Shown in pieces: positions 38,187 through 47,571 of a stretch of 64,000 bases of DNA (its first letter is position 1; every line of letters starts with the position of its first letter). A program made the translations under genes and the position numbers. The notes beneath the pieces are model-generated. The model did not search any database. It was given only the letters and a program-made list of their open reading frames with translations, and had not been told where the DNA came from. This DNA comes from Photobacterium swingsii (GTDB taxonomy: Bacteria > Pseudomonadota > Gammaproteobacteria > Enterobacterales > Vibrionaceae): assembly GCF_024346715.1 (NCBI RefSeq), contig NZ_AP024852.1, positions 1,550,001 through 1,614,000 on the forward strand. The letters are read 5' to 3'.

Positions 38187-38468
38187 ATGATTCAAGTAAA
38201 CTTTGAACTAGCGAAGCAAGCCTATGATAAAGTGCTGAAATACCCGTATGGCGGTGATATTGAACAACACGAATATACTGCGCTAAGGGTGTTTCGCTGG
38301 GATCTTGCTCAAGCGGGTATGCCTATTAATCAAGCGATTGATTTACGTTTAAAAATCGCTGGCTATCGTCCTATAACAACAAAACCATCTCAAGCACACC
38401 GTCCATTACCTAACTGTATTGTTGAACAAATGAGTCGTAGCTGGAAAAACGAGCACGGCTACCGTTAA
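38187..38468 (+). CDS. small conserved-type protein of unknown function
   Basis: A 93-residue soluble protein without signal or membrane segment, beginning IQVNFELAKQAYDK. The ATG at 38187 follows CAGGAGG closely, which fixes the start; an in-frame GTG 51 bases upstream is not supported. It contains VFRWDLAQAGMPINQAIDLRLK, a helical pattern. I know no named domain. A bidirectional-type terminator follows. Confidence 0.65.
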   Translation: MIQVNFELAKQAYDKVLKYPYGGDIEQHEYTALRVFRWDLAQAGMPINQAIDLRLKIAGYRPITTKPSQAHRPLPNCIVEQMSRSWKNEHGYR

Positions 38469-38490
38469 GTTGAAGATGTACCCAATACTA

Positions 38491-38525
38491 AAAAGGGCTT
38501 GGCAATAGATGCCAAGCCCTTTTTT
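38491..38525. terminator. bidirectional terminator before the DUF3334 gene
   Basis: A 14-bp stem, AAAAGGGCTTGGCA (38491-38504) with TGCCAAGCCCTTTT (38510-38523), A and T runs on the two sides. Confidence 0.9.
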
Positions 38526-38574
38526 ACGCGATGTGCTGTTAATACCACGATTAAAAATGGTACTGATGTAACAA

Positions 38575-39261
38575 TTAGATGCCTAGCTCATCAAGCAGAT
38601 CTTGTTCTGCCTGCGATACTGAAGACGCTGATGTAGACTCTTCTGATACAGATTTTTTATTTTGTTCTTCTTCTATCAAGCTATCTGGATCGACTGCTGC
38701 ATGTTGCTCAAATTCTTCTATTTGGATGAACTCAGTTTTGTCCATTGCTAGCTCTAGATAGAAGATGTTGTTTTTTTGAGTTGTGAAGCTGACACGGCGA
38801 GCCTGTGGGCGGTCTAAGTTAGTATCAACTGACAGCAAAATTTGCTTATTTAGCGCCAACATTTTCGGTTGGTTTTGCATGATCGAGATTTGTAATTCGC
38901 GACGAATCTTACTGGTGAAATCACCAATAACTTGGTTCATTAGCTCGCCAAGTACATTTGATACATCATCTGATGTGTGCAGAATGGCAAGCTCATCTGC
39001 GGGGATACCCATTTTCAACATGTATTCTTGGTAAAGTTCAAGCGCGGCATGTTGTGAAAAGTTCGCAACAACAAGTCCTGTAAAACCACCATCAAATAAA
39101 ACGAAGCAACCAATATCGGGCTTTAAACTTGTTTTATTAATCTTTTGCACCATTGCCGAATAATTAACATCCGTGTCTGTTGCGGTCGATAATACACCTG
39201 AAAATGACTGACAAAGTTTTAATAAAATATCATCAGTCGTGATGGTTTTGGTTTTTTTCAT
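38575..39261 (-). CDS. DUF3334 protein, CheX/CheC-like
   Basis: A 228-residue protein of DUF3334, found mainly in Vibrionales and relatives. It has a fold pattern like CheC/CheX phosphatases: two alpha helices carrying similar motifs, the clearer being SNVLGELMNQVIGDF, with the Glu and Asn spaced as in the E-x2-N of CheX. A Ser/Glu-rich tail ends QDLLDELGI. ATG at 39261 is preferred over a TTG four codons upstream. No biochemical function is known. It is near a receiver-CheC fusion protein (40089-41066), so a role in CheY-like signal control is plausible. Confidence 0.8.
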   Translation of the reverse strand: MKKTKTITTDDILLKLCQSFSGVLSTATDTDVNYSAMVQKINKTSLKPDIGCFVLFDGGFTGLVVANFSQHAALELYQEYMLKMGIPADELAILHTSDDVSNVLGELMNQVIGDFTSKIRRELQISIMQNQPKMLALNKQILLSVDTNLDRPQARRVSFTTQKNNIFYLELAMDKTEFIQIEEFEQHAAVDPDSLIEEEQNKKSVSEESTSASSVSQAEQDLLDELGI

Positions 39262-39305
39262 TCTATATCTCAAACAGTTTAATGATGAATATGACAGGTG
39301 AAGGT

Positions 39306-39665
39306 CTATGCAAAACGTTTTTCAAGATAAGCGATGATATCGTTTGATTCATACATCCAAGTTACATCACCGTCTTCTTTTTCAATGCGTAGGCAAGGTA
39401 CTTTTCTAGCACCACCTTGCTCAATGAGTTCTTGTTCCCATGGTGAAACTTTAGCATCACGTGTTTCTAAAGGCAGGTTAAGGCGTTTTGCAGATCGACG
39501 TACCTTCACACAAAAAGGGCAGGCTTCAAATTGATAGAGTTTTAGTTTCTCGACTTGATTATTCACCTCTGTTTGTTTATCGGCATCGCGCGCTAAACCT
39601 TTAGGTGAAAATACGGCATTTAAAACTAAGATGAGACGACCTAAGAGCCAGCGGACTACTTTCAT
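39306..39665 (-). CDS. membrane-anchored glutaredoxin-like protein
   Basis: A 119-residue protein with a short N-terminal hydrophobic segment (5-20) and a thioredoxin-fold, glutaredoxin/GST-N-type domain (about 40-119). The active site is CPFC at 49-52, the cis-Pro is in ARKVPCLRI, and a C-terminal ESNDIIAYLEKRF helix gives the glutathione-binding edge. It is likely a thiol-disulfide or glutathione-linked redox protein at the inner face of the membrane. It lies 45 bases after the DUF3334 start region on the same strand, so the two may be transcribed together. Confidence 0.8.
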   Translation of the reverse strand: MKVVRWLLGRLILVLNAVFSPKGLARDADKQTEVNNQVEKLKLYQFEACPFCVKVRRSAKRLNLPLETRDAKVSPWEQELIEQGGARKVPCLRIEKEDGDVTWMYESNDIIAYLEKRFA

Positions 39666-40088
39666 TATAAATATACCTGGTTGTTATGTTTTTGTGATGG
39701 AAGAGTTTACCACAATCATATTTGAAGGTAATAACTTCCACAAAAAACAAGATTAACAGGCGGCATACTAAACAGTTTATATTCTGTACTGCGTCTTTTT
39801 GACAGTCTGAAAAATTAGACATGCATTAGGCTAGTAGCGTCATTTTACTGTGTTAATATTGAGTTAAATTTGACGTAAATCTGTCGTTTTGGCGTATGAG
39901 TTTGGGCTTAAGATATAAAAAACAGCCATAAAAACAATGATTTCATTTGCCAAAAAAATGTCACCTTTATCCAAAAAGACGATCCGTGTCACTTATTGAA
40001 TAAATTTACAGGCATGAAAATACCTTATATAAAATCGTTTGATTATCATTAAAGATCTAAAACGTCCTTTTCAAGGCTGGCTTGAGCT
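39666..40088. other. 423-bp gap between glutaredoxin-like gene and receiver-CheC gene
   Basis: Divergent promoter region, AT-rich. It has the inverted repeat GAAGGTAATAACTTCC (39723-39738) next to the minus-strand gene. No gene is supported. Confidence 0.45.
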
Positions 40089-41066
40089 GTGTTACATAAC
40101 TATAACATTCTAATTTGTGACGACTCACCTTTCGTTCATCGAACAATGGCGCGTTATCTCTGCTCTATTGATAATGTAGTTTTACATTACGCACTGAACG
40201 GCAAAGAGGGGCTTGAATGTCTGCGTCATAATGACATAGACATTTTATTTCTCGATCTGACTATGCCAGTGATGGATGGTTATACGTTACTTGAATCATT
40301 ACCCGTAAGTGAGCATGACACTAATGTCGTGATTTTGTCTGCAGATGTTCAGCAACAAGCCATTTCGCGTTGCGAAGCTCTGGGCGTTGAGCATTTTATG
40401 GCAAAACCTTTTGAACCAAGTGAACTATTTGAAAATTTAAGTCGCTTCGGCGTGACATCACCTATTCGGCCACTTGCTACATTCCCTTGCGTAGAAACTA
40501 ATTACATTGAAGTATTTAGAGAGGTCGCCAACGTAGCGTTAGGACGAGGAGCTGCCATCATCTCCGATCATTTGGGTGAATTTATTACCATGCCTTTGCC
40601 TATTGTTGCGACAACGGAAGCAAGCAGCTTGGCCATGACACTCAACGAAATCCGCGATAACGAGCACGCAGTCGCAATTTCTCAACGCTTTGTTGGTGGA
40701 GGTATCTATGGTGAAGCGTTAGTGCGCTTACATGGCAAAGATATTTCAGCCTTTGGTCAGCGGTTGGGGTTTAGTCAAGTCGACGAGCATACTAATGAAA
40801 TTGTGATTGATATTGCGAACTTGATGGTGTCTTCTTTTCTCGGCGCATTGACAGAACATATGAATATTCCATTTTCTGTTCGTCAACCTATAGTGCTAGA
40901 GGAGTACATGCACTGGAGTGATAGTACGAAAAGTGCAGCAACGGAGTATTTTACTATTGAATACGGTTATCGTGCTGAATCTTTAGATTTGGATTGTGAT
41001 GTGCTGTTCTTGATGGATAACAGTTCAACTTCGGTTATAAAAAAAATAATGGAAACCTTACATTGA
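40089..41066 (+). CDS. response regulator with C-terminal CheC-like phosphatase domain
   Basis: A 325-residue fusion. Residues 1-120 are a complete receiver with the acidic pair Asp11-Asp12, phosphoacceptor Asp56 in FLDLTMP, Thr/Ser switch in SADV and Lys106 in KPFEP. Residues about 130-325 are a CheC/CheX-like domain with REVANVALGRGAAI (Glu-x2-Asn) and a second, weaker copy IDIANLMVSSFLGAL. Such domains remove phosphate from CheY-type receivers, so this could self-dephosphorylate or act on another receiver. GTG start. Its stop overlaps the next gene's start by four bases, so it is coupled to the diguanylate cyclase. Confidence 0.88.
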   Translation: MLHNYNILICDDSPFVHRTMARYLCSIDNVVLHYALNGKEGLECLRHNDIDILFLDLTMPVMDGYTLLESLPVSEHDTNVVILSADVQQQAISRCEALGVEHFMAKPFEPSELFENLSRFGVTSPIRPLATFPCVETNYIEVFREVANVALGRGAAIISDHLGEFITMPLPIVATTEASSLAMTLNEIRDNEHAVAISQRFVGGGIYGEALVRLHGKDISAFGQRLGFSQVDEHTNEIVIDIANLMVSSFLGALTEHMNIPFSVRQPIVLEEYMHWSDSTKSAATEYFTIEYGYRAESLDLDCDVLFLMDNSSTSVIKKIMETLH

Positions 41067-42049
41067 ACCAGATGAACCTTGCTGATTTTCATTTAACGCT
41101 GCAAGTGATGGATAACATCGACGCTGGCGTTGTGATTCTTGATCGTAATTACACCGTGATGGCGTGGAATACCTTTATGCAGGCGTATAGTGGCATTAAT
41201 GCTGACCGCATCATAGGGCGTAATCTTTTCGATGTGGTTGAGGATCTTCCCATTGAGTGGTTGAAGAATAAAATAAAGTCCACTTTTAAACTGCGTATGC
41301 GCTCTTTTACTGGCTGGGAAGATCGCCCGCAGATCTTTAACTTTCAGAATTTTAGTCCTATCTCAGGCGGTTCGAGCTTGATGTATCAGAATATGACGTT
41401 AACCCCACTTAAATCATTAAGCGGTGAATATAGTCATATCTGTATGACGATCACAGATGTGTCTGACATTGCGAAAAATAAGACCCATTTACGTGAATCA
41501 AATGAGCAGCTGACGCATTTAAGTATGACAGATCGTCTTACTCAACTTTATAACCGTGGCCACTGGGAAAGTTGTTTACTGGAAGAGTTTGAACGTTGTC
41601 GTCAATTGCAGCAACCTGCAACATTAGTGATGTTTGATATCGATCACTTTAAAAAAGTGAATGATACTCACGGGCATATTGCGGGTGATGGGGTTATTCG
41701 TACTGTAGCGAGTTTACTGCGACGAACGAAACGTCAGAGTGATATTGCCGGTCGATATGGTGGTGAAGAATTTGGTGTGATTTTGCCTAACACGACCGCT
41801 GAAATGGGACTGTACTTTACTGAACGCTTGCGTAAACGGGTTGAAAAAGCAGCAGTAGCGGTCGATGTACGTTCTATTAATGTCACTATTAGTTTAGGAG
41901 TGAGTGAATGGCACTCGGGTTTTCGAACCTATGAAGCTTGGTTAGAAAATGCCGATAATGCCCTGTATGAATCTAAACAAAATGGGCGCAACCAGACTAC
42001 AGTATCGAATGTTATAATCCCTGAAAGCGAGCTTGCGATTTTATCTTAA
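41063..42049 (+). CDS. PAS-GGDEF diguanylate cyclase
   Basis: A 328-residue protein with a PAS domain (about 10-130, VMDNIDAGVVILDRNYTVMAWN) and a GGDEF domain. The active site is GGEEF (233-237) and an intact inhibitory I-site RQSD sits five residues before (224-227), so it can synthesise and be feedback inhibited by cyclic di-GMP. No membrane segment. I use a TTG that overlaps the upstream TGA, which has GGAAA seven bases before it; the ATG at 41072 would remove only three residues. It is coupled to the receiver-CheC gene, so it is the likely output of that signal. Confidence 0.9.
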   Translation: MNQMNLADFHLTLQVMDNIDAGVVILDRNYTVMAWNTFMQAYSGINADRIIGRNLFDVVEDLPIEWLKNKIKSTFKLRMRSFTGWEDRPQIFNFQNFSPISGGSSLMYQNMTLTPLKSLSGEYSHICMTITDVSDIAKNKTHLRESNEQLTHLSMTDRLTQLYNRGHWESCLLEEFERCRQLQQPATLVMFDIDHFKKVNDTHGHIAGDGVIRTVASLLRRTKRQSDIAGRYGGEEFGVILPNTTAEMGLYFTERLRKRVEKAAVAVDVRSINVTISLGVSEWHSGFRTYEAWLENADNALYESKQNGRNQTTVSNVIIPESELAILS

Positions 42050-42204
42050 TCGCTTAATTTTATAAGTTGTTGCTTAATGGCAGTGCGAATGGGTTAAAAC
42101 AGCACCCAAGATTTGATATACAGCAACAAGATGGAGCAATGGGATTGAAATTATCTCTCTTCTATTTAGAATTGACCCAATTGTAAATAATGTGAAGAAC
42201 GAAT

Positions 42205-42543
42205 ATGGTTGTTGAATCTGAAGGTTACTTGGCACTGATAGAATATTTTACCGAGCACCTGTCGTTATTCGAAAATGTAAGCACAGATACTTGTACTGAA
42301 ACAGTAGAAGATGTTGTGACAGACATGGTTGCGTCTAACCTTATGGTTGTATTTAGCCAGAACCCGGATATTGAGCAAGACTTACGCTTTAAACTGATGC
42401 AAGAAGCTGATGCTGTTGTTGAAGATCTTAGCGAAGTGCTTGCAGGTGCATGGACACGCTGTCCGACCAACGAACAAATTACTTTCCTTGAAGACTATGT
42501 AGGTTTGGTAAAGAACCTGTTTGATAGTGCGATTAGTCAATAG
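42205..42543 (+). CDS. small acidic protein, probably DUF3802
   Basis: A 112-residue acidic, helical protein with VESEGYLALIEYFTEHLSLF, TVEDVVTDMVASNLMVVF and EEVL-like repeats, no signal or membrane segment. It looks like the DUF3802 family of Vibrio and Shewanella, but I recall this from the sequence pattern alone. Function unknown. It lies 155 bases after the diguanylate cyclase, with its own terminator. Confidence 0.6.
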   Translation: MVVESEGYLALIEYFTEHLSLFENVSTDTCTETVEDVVTDMVASNLMVVFSQNPDIEQDLRFKLMQEADAVVEDLSEVLAGAWTRCPTNEQITFLEDYVGLVKNLFDSAISQ

Positions 42544-42571
42544 TCGTCATAGATTGTCAAGAGAGTAACTA

Positions 42572-42597
42572 AGGGTGGATTGATTCCACCTTTTTTA
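42572..42597 (+). terminator. intrinsic terminator after DUF3802-like gene
   Basis: A stem GGTGGA (42574-42579) with TCCACC (42585-42590), then TTTTTT. Confidence 0.85.
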
Positions 42598-42691
42598 TTG
42601 CCTGTAATTTGGTATTTGGCCCTCTGAGTTTGTGGCTGGTGGTTTCTGAATGCGAGTCTTTCGCTAAAATAGTGCTATTGCAACTTAGCTT

Positions 42692-42717
42692 AACGCCAGT
42701 ACAATGCTGGCGTTTTT
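42692..42717 (+). terminator. intrinsic terminator 21 bases ahead of tapT
   Basis: A stem AACGCCAG (42692-42699) with CTGGCGTT (42706-42713), then a run of T ending at 42717. Upstream, TAAAAT in CGCTAAAATAGTG resembles a -10 element. No gene precedes it on this strand, so it may be an attenuator in the tapT leader or the end of a very small RNA. Confidence 0.6.
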
Positions 42718-42738
42718 TCGTTTAAGGTTAACTGCAAT

Positions 42739-43461
42739 ATGCGCATTCACGCTGTCCATGAACTCTATGAAGAACGACTCGCACGTTCAACCCGTCCATT
42801 CCGCGCCCGTGGTGCTAAAGTGGAGCGTTGCCGACACTGTATGTTGCGTCCACATCTTTGTATTTGCAGCCATAAACCTGTTATTGAATCAAATGCCGCT
42901 TTTTTATTGGTTATGTACGATGATGAAGTATTAAAACCAAGCAATACTGGGCGTCTAATTGCGGACTTATTCCAAGATACATTTGCCTTTATTTGGTCTC
43001 GTACTGAGCCAAATGCCGAGATGCTAGCGCTACTAGAGGATCCTCAATGGCAGCCGTACGTTATTTTCCCTGAAGAATACGCAACACCTGAGCGTGTGGT
43101 GAATGATGTTCAGCTAGAGCAGGGGAAACGCCCGCTATTTATTATGCTTGATGGTAGCTGGGCTGAAGCGAAGAAGATGTTCCGTAAGAGCCCTTATCTT
43201 AACAAGTTTCCTGTGATGTCTATTAATCCCGAGAAGCCGTCGCGCTATACGGTCCGTGTCGCCTCAAAAGAAAACCAACTTGGTACGGCTGAAGTTGCTG
43301 CACGCATTATTGATGTGTTTGGTGAGCAAAATAATGCTGAAACACTCGATCTGTGGTTTGATGTTTTCCGCGAACATTACATTACGGGTAAGATGAACAG
43401 GCAATTACCTGATGCAAAAGCGTTAAATGACTTGAAAACATACCAAGCGCAAAGGGTATAG
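42739..43461 (+). CDS. tapT: tRNA-uridine aminocarboxypropyltransferase (DTW domain)
   Basis: A 240-residue DTW-domain enzyme like E. coli YfiP/TapT, which transfers the 3-amino-3-carboxypropyl group of S-adenosylmethionine to U47 of tRNA (acp3U). The N-terminal zinc-type cysteines are C-x2-C-x6-C-x-C (CRHCMLRPHLCIC), and the family signature appears as MLDGSWAEAKKM. It contains SRYTVRVASKENQLGTAEV, a conserved C-terminal segment. It is immediately preceded by an intrinsic terminator. Length fits the family. Confidence 0.9.
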   Translation: MRIHAVHELYEERLARSTRPFRARGAKVERCRHCMLRPHLCICSHKPVIESNAAFLLVMYDDEVLKPSNTGRLIADLFQDTFAFIWSRTEPNAEMLALLEDPQWQPYVIFPEEYATPERVVNDVQLEQGKRPLFIMLDGSWAEAKKMFRKSPYLNKFPVMSINPEKPSRYTVRVASKENQLGTAEVAARIIDVFGEQNNAETLDLWFDVFREHYITGKMNRQLPDAKALNDLKTYQAQRV

Positions 43462-43703
43462 CTTTTTATTCAATGTGTTAGCGCATATTAATTGTACTGT
43501 TATTCCTACCATACGGCGTGATAATGTGAACTTTTAGGGCTTATTAAGTAAAAAATGTAATAGCTTGCTGTTTCTTTCAACAAACGCGAGCCATTACTTG
43601 TGAATTGCCACCTAAGTTTGGTTTACATCACAGTCTGTAGGTGTAGAAGTGTGGATAATTTTTTTAGTTTGATTTTTTGATTATTTTTTCTTGGGAGAAC
43701 AGG

Positions 43704-44612
43704 ATGTACTACGGTTTCGATGTAGGTGGGACGAAAATTGAGTTTGGCGCGTTTAATGAAAAACTAGAACGCGTTGCAACTGAGCGTGTACCAACCCCAG
43801 GTGATGATTACGACAAGCTCGTTGACACCATTGTTGAATTGATCAAAAAAGCAGACCAAGAATTTAGTTGTGAAGGGCTTGTCGGTATTGGTCTTCCAGG
43901 TATGGAAGATGCGCGTGATGGCTCTGTACTGACTTCTAATATTCCAGCTGCAAAAGGTCGATTTTTACGTAAAGACCTTGAATCTAAGCTAGGCCGCAGT
44001 GTAAACATTGATAATGATGCGAACTGTTTTGCGCTATCGGAAGCGTGGGATGAATCACTGCAAGGCGAAAAGTCTGTTCTAGGTCTGATCCTAGGTACGG
44101 GTTTTGGTGGCGGTTTAGTGTATGACGGTCACGTATTTTCAGGCATGAACCATGTCGCGGGTGAACTTGGCCATACCCGTATGCCAATCGATGCTTGGTT
44201 CCACCTTGGTGAGAAAGCACCACTGCTAACTTGCGGCTGTGATAATAAAGGCTGCATTGATAACTACCTTTCTGGTCGTGGTTTTGAATTGCTTTACGCG
44301 CATTACTACGGTGAAAAGTTGAAAGCGATTGAGATTATTAAGAACCACGAAGCCGGTGAAGAAAAAGCAGTTGAGCACGTTGATCGTTTTCTTGAGTTAC
44401 TTGCCATCTGCTTAGCGAATTTATTTACAGGGCTAGATCCTCATGTCGTTGTACTAGGTGGTGGTTTATCAAACTTTGATCTTCTTTATCAAGAATTGCC
44501 GAAACGCATTCCTAAGCACTTATTGTCTGTTGCACGTGCGCCTAAAATTATTAAAGCGAAACATGGCGACTCAGGCGGCGTACGTGGTGCTGCATTCTTG
44601 AATATTGCCTAG
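43704..44612 (+). CDS. nagK: N-acetylglucosamine kinase (ROK family)
   Basis: A 302-residue ROK kinase close to E. coli NagK (303), which phosphorylates GlcNAc to GlcNAc-6-phosphate from cell-wall or chitin recycling. The ATP motif is [12 protein letters not shown], the catalytic Asp lies in [14 protein letters not shown], and the zinc motif is [15 protein letters not shown]. The ATG at 43704 is preferred, with GGAG nearby, since the protein should begin MYYGFD. It is a single gene in front of rhlE, closed by a terminator. Confidence 0.92.
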   Translation: MYYGFDVGGTKIEFGAFNEKLERVATERVPTPGDDYDKLVDTIVELIKKADQEFSCEGLVGIGLPGMEDARDGSVLTSNIPAAKGRFLRKDLESKLGRSVNIDNDANCFALSEAWDESLQGEKSVLGLILGTGFGGGLVYDGHVFSGMNHVAGELGHTRMPIDAWFHLGEKAPLLTCGCDNKGCIDNYLSGRGFELLYAHYYGEKLKAIEIIKNHEAGEEKAVEHVDRFLELLAICLANLFTGLDPHVVVLGGGLSNFDLLYQELPKRIPKHLLSVARAPKIIKAKHGDSGGVRGAAFLNIA

Positions 44613-44636
44613 TGAGCTTTTGATTTCTTCTTTATC

Positions 44637-44662
44637 CCGAAGCCTAAGTTAATAGGCTTCGG
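44637..44662 (+). terminator. terminator after nagK
   Basis: A 10-bp perfect stem, CCGAAGCCTA (44637-44646) with TAGGCTTCGG (44653-44662), followed by ATATTTCCTTTC. Confidence 0.8.
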
Positions 44663-44741
44663 ATATTTCCTTTCTGCTATTTCTTCTCTTATCTCACGCT
44701 GTTACTATGCCCGCTCTTCAACATAGTTACAGGTAAACATA

Positions 44742-45998
44742 ATGTCATTCCACGCTTTGGCACTTCATCCTCAGTTATTGAAAGCAATTGATGAACTTGG
44801 TTTTCAAACGCCAACGCCAGTACAGCAACAAGCCATTCCACATGTACTTGCGGGTAAAGACATTATGGCTGGAGCGCAAACAGGTACAGGTAAAACAGCA
44901 GCATTTGGGTTGCCTTTGCTGCATCAAATGTTAGAAAGCCCAGCTCAAGTACAAGCGGCAGGTCGTCCTACTGTACGTGCGTTGGTTTTAACACCTACGC
45001 GCGAATTAGCACAGCAAGTCTTCGATAGCCTAATTACTTATAGTAAGCACACTGAATTAAAAGTAGCTGTGGCTTATGGTGGCACCAGCATAAATGTTCA
45101 GGTAAAAGCCTTGGAAGCGGGGGTTGATATTCTGGTTGCAACACCGGGACGTCTACTTGATCACGCGCACGTGGGTACTGTGGATTTATCGAAAATTGAA
45201 TACTTTGTGTTGGATGAAGCCGACCGTATGTTGGATATGGGCTTTATTGTTGATATTAAACGTATCATGAAGCGCATTAAAAATGAGCGTCAGACTTTAT
45301 TCTTCTCAGCGACGTTCGGCAAACAAGTTAAAGATTTGGCTTATTCTATTCTTGAAGAACCAACATTAATTGAAGTTACGCCATCGAACAGTGCTGCTGA
45401 TACTGTTGAGCAAATTGTTCATCCAGTAGATAAAAACCGCAAGCGTGAGCTGTTGTCTTACTTGATTGGCTCGCGTAACTGGCAGCAAGTATTGGTGTTT
45501 ACACGTACTAAGCAAGGTTCAGATGAGTTAGCAAAAGAGCTAGGGCTTGATGGCATTAAAGCGGCTTCAATAAATGGTGATAAAAGCCAAGGGGCTCGCC
45601 AACGTGCATTGGAAGAGTTCAAGACGGGTAAGGTACGTGCTTTAATTGCGACTGATGTTGCAGCTCGCGGTTTGGATATTGAGCAGCTTGGCTATGTGGT
45701 CAATTTCGACATGCCATTTAAAGCCGAAGATTATGTTCATCGTATCGGCCGAACTGGACGTGCAGGCTTAACGGGCCGAGCAGTTTCATTGATGAGTATT
45801 GATGAAGAGCCTCTTCTACGTGCAATTGAAGATTTGCTTGATAAGCGTTTACCGCAAGAGTGGCTTGAAGGTTATGAACCTGATCCAACGATTCAAGCGC
45901 CTGAGCACTTACGCCGTGGTCGATCGTCTGAAAAGCGCCGTGCAAAAGCTAAGTCTAAAATCCATAAAAACCGTGGCCGTAACACATCGCGAAGATAG
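44742..45998 (+). CDS. rhlE: ATP-dependent RNA helicase RhlE
   Basis: A 418-residue DEAD-box helicase. In order: Q-motif GFQTPTPVQQQAIP, Walker A AQTGTGKT, PTRELA, TPGR, DEAD with VLDEADRMLDMGF, SAT, then domain 2 with VLVFTRTKQG, ARGLDIEQLGYVVNFD and HRIGRTGRAG. The C-terminus is a basic tail (RRGRSSEKRRAKAK) that binds RNA nonspecifically. Such helicases aid ribosome assembly and mRNA decay, and are important in cold. Terminator follows. Confidence 0.94.
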   Translation: MSFHALALHPQLLKAIDELGFQTPTPVQQQAIPHVLAGKDIMAGAQTGTGKTAAFGLPLLHQMLESPAQVQAAGRPTVRALVLTPTRELAQQVFDSLITYSKHTELKVAVAYGGTSINVQVKALEAGVDILVATPGRLLDHAHVGTVDLSKIEYFVLDEADRMLDMGFIVDIKRIMKRIKNERQTLFFSATFGKQVKDLAYSILEEPTLIEVTPSNSAADTVEQIVHPVDKNRKRELLSYLIGSRNWQQVLVFTRTKQGSDELAKELGLDGIKAASINGDKSQGARQRALEEFKTGKVRALIATDVAARGLDIEQLGYVVNFDMPFKAEDYVHRIGRTGRAGLTGRAVSLMSIDEEPLLRAIEDLLDKRLPQEWLEGYEPDPTIQAPEHLRRGRSSEKRRAKAKSKIHKNRGRNTSRR

Positions 45999-46023
45999 TA
46001 AATCAGTTGCGCATTAAATAATT

Positions 46024-46052
46024 AAAAAAGCCAGATTAATTCTGGCTTTTTT
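46024..46052 (+). terminator. intrinsic terminator after rhlE
   Basis: A stem AGCCAGA (46029-46035) with TCTGGCT (46041-46047), extended by A and T runs. Confidence 0.9.
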
Positions 46053-46150
46053 CGAATTTTATCGACTACGTTGCATATTAATTATCAGCGTAAAATTAGT
46101 TCTTGTTGCTTATTAAGTGCTTTGTTAGTTTAAATCAATTCTTTTAATAA

Positions 46151-47464
46151 GTGACTAGACGCATGGTAGCAGCAAGGATGCATCGGTTATCGATTTTGTT
46201 TTTAATCATCATCTCTATATCAGCGATGACCTGGCACTACTTGGGGGGCGCCGATCGTAAGTTTGTGATCTCACCGGAAACGGCCAAATATTCTGCCATT
46301 GATGATAAAAGCCAAGGCGGAGCCTCACTGACTCACATTAGTATCACGCCTCAGCAGACTATATTGACCTGCAATATTGTTAACCAAGCCAAATGGCCAT
46401 TCTGTGAAATATCGATAGATCTTGTAGCTGATGAAGTCGGGATCGATCTCAGCCGTTTTCATTCTATTGGTATTGATGTTGATTATCTTACCCCAGTTGA
46501 AAATGAACGGTTACGTGTTTACTTGCGTAATTATGACCCGAGTTATTCCTCGTCAGAGGATCCTGTCTCTCATAAATTTAACGCGATAGAGTTTACCCCA
46601 AGAGTGTCAGATGGATTGCAAGTGATTCCGTTGCGTGCGTTCCAAGTCTTGTCATGGTGGATCGCTGACTACAGTGTGCCTATTGAGAAGTCAGGCCCGC
46701 AGTTTAATCATGTCACCTCTATTGAAATTGCAACGGGTAGCTATGTTCAAGAGGGCACTTATACTATTCAATTGAACCAGCTGGTGTTTTATGGAAAGTG
46801 GATTTCAGAAGCTAACTTGATGAAGTTATTATTGGCATCTTGGGTTATATTTGCCATTGTTTATTTGGTGTCAGAGCAATTTCAATTGCGTAGTGTTTTG
46901 AATGAAATAAGAGAAAAATCGCTACGTTTGCGCCAAGCTAATCGTCATTTATATAAACAAGCGCAAGAAGTTGAAGCATTAGCTTATACAGATGCTTTAA
47001 CTGGAGCTAAAAATCGAAATGTGATTGAACGGTATTTAGCTGAATTGGTCGAGCACGCGAAAACGAATGTTCAGCCATTCTCTGTGATCTATATGGATAT
47101 CGATCACTTTAAATCGATTAACGATAATTATGGCCATGAAACGGGTGATGAAGTGCTGCGATGTTTTGTTGCTTTGATTAATCAGCGAATTCGACAAACT
47201 GATGTCTTAGTGCGTTGGGGCGGGGAGGAGTTCATCTTATTTTGCCCTGCAACCACACGTGAAGGTGCTGCTGGATTAGCCGAATTACTGCGCGATATAG
47301 TCGCAAATTACCAATGGCCGAGTTCCATGACAGTGACGGCTAGTTTTGGTGTGGCTGAATTAGAAAATGAAGATATTGGTAGCGTCATTAAACTTGCGGA
47401 TAAGGCGTTGTATTTAGCCAAACAAAGTGGTCGAAATTGCGTGGTATGTGAAGAAGTGTGTTAG
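46151..47464 (+). CDS. membrane diguanylate cyclase with periplasmic sensor
   Basis: A 437-residue protein with TM1 at about 12-30, a periplasmic region (about 31-222) and TM2 (about 224-243), then a short coiled linker and a GGDEF domain. GGEEF at 357-361 and an RQTD I-site at 348-351 are intact, so it should make cyclic di-GMP. The periplasmic part is not a family that I recognise; it has beta strand repeats and a TCNIVNQAKWPFCEI motif with two Cys. The GTG at 46151 is the longest start; ATGs at 46163 and 46178 are also possible. Single gene. Confidence 0.85.
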   Translation: MTRRMVAARMHRLSILFLIIISISAMTWHYLGGADRKFVISPETAKYSAIDDKSQGGASLTHISITPQQTILTCNIVNQAKWPFCEISIDLVADEVGIDLSRFHSIGIDVDYLTPVENERLRVYLRNYDPSYSSSEDPVSHKFNAIEFTPRVSDGLQVIPLRAFQVLSWWIADYSVPIEKSGPQFNHVTSIEIATGSYVQEGTYTIQLNQLVFYGKWISEANLMKLLLASWVIFAIVYLVSEQFQLRSVLNEIREKSLRLRQANRHLYKQAQEVEALAYTDALTGAKNRNVIERYLAELVEHAKTNVQPFSVIYMDIDHFKSINDNYGHETGDEVLRCFVALINQRIRQTDVLVRWGGEEFILFCPATTREGAAGLAELLRDIVANYQWPSSMTVTASFGVAELENEDIGSVIKLADKALYLAKQSGRNCVVCEEVC

Positions 47465-47514
47465 TTGGCAGCAGTAAGATGGTGGCTACAACTTAGCAAG
47501 CTACGACAGTAAAG

Positions 47515-47553
47515 AAAACGCCGATGGCTCAATACTGGCTATCGGCGTTTTTC
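47515..47553. terminator. bidirectional terminator between cyclase and FabH-like genes
   Basis: An 11-bp stem AAAACGCCGAT (47515-47525) with ATCGGCGTTTT (47541-47551), T run following, shared by the two convergent genes. Confidence 0.9.
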
Positions 47554-47571
47554 TTTGAGTCGTGGTATTTC

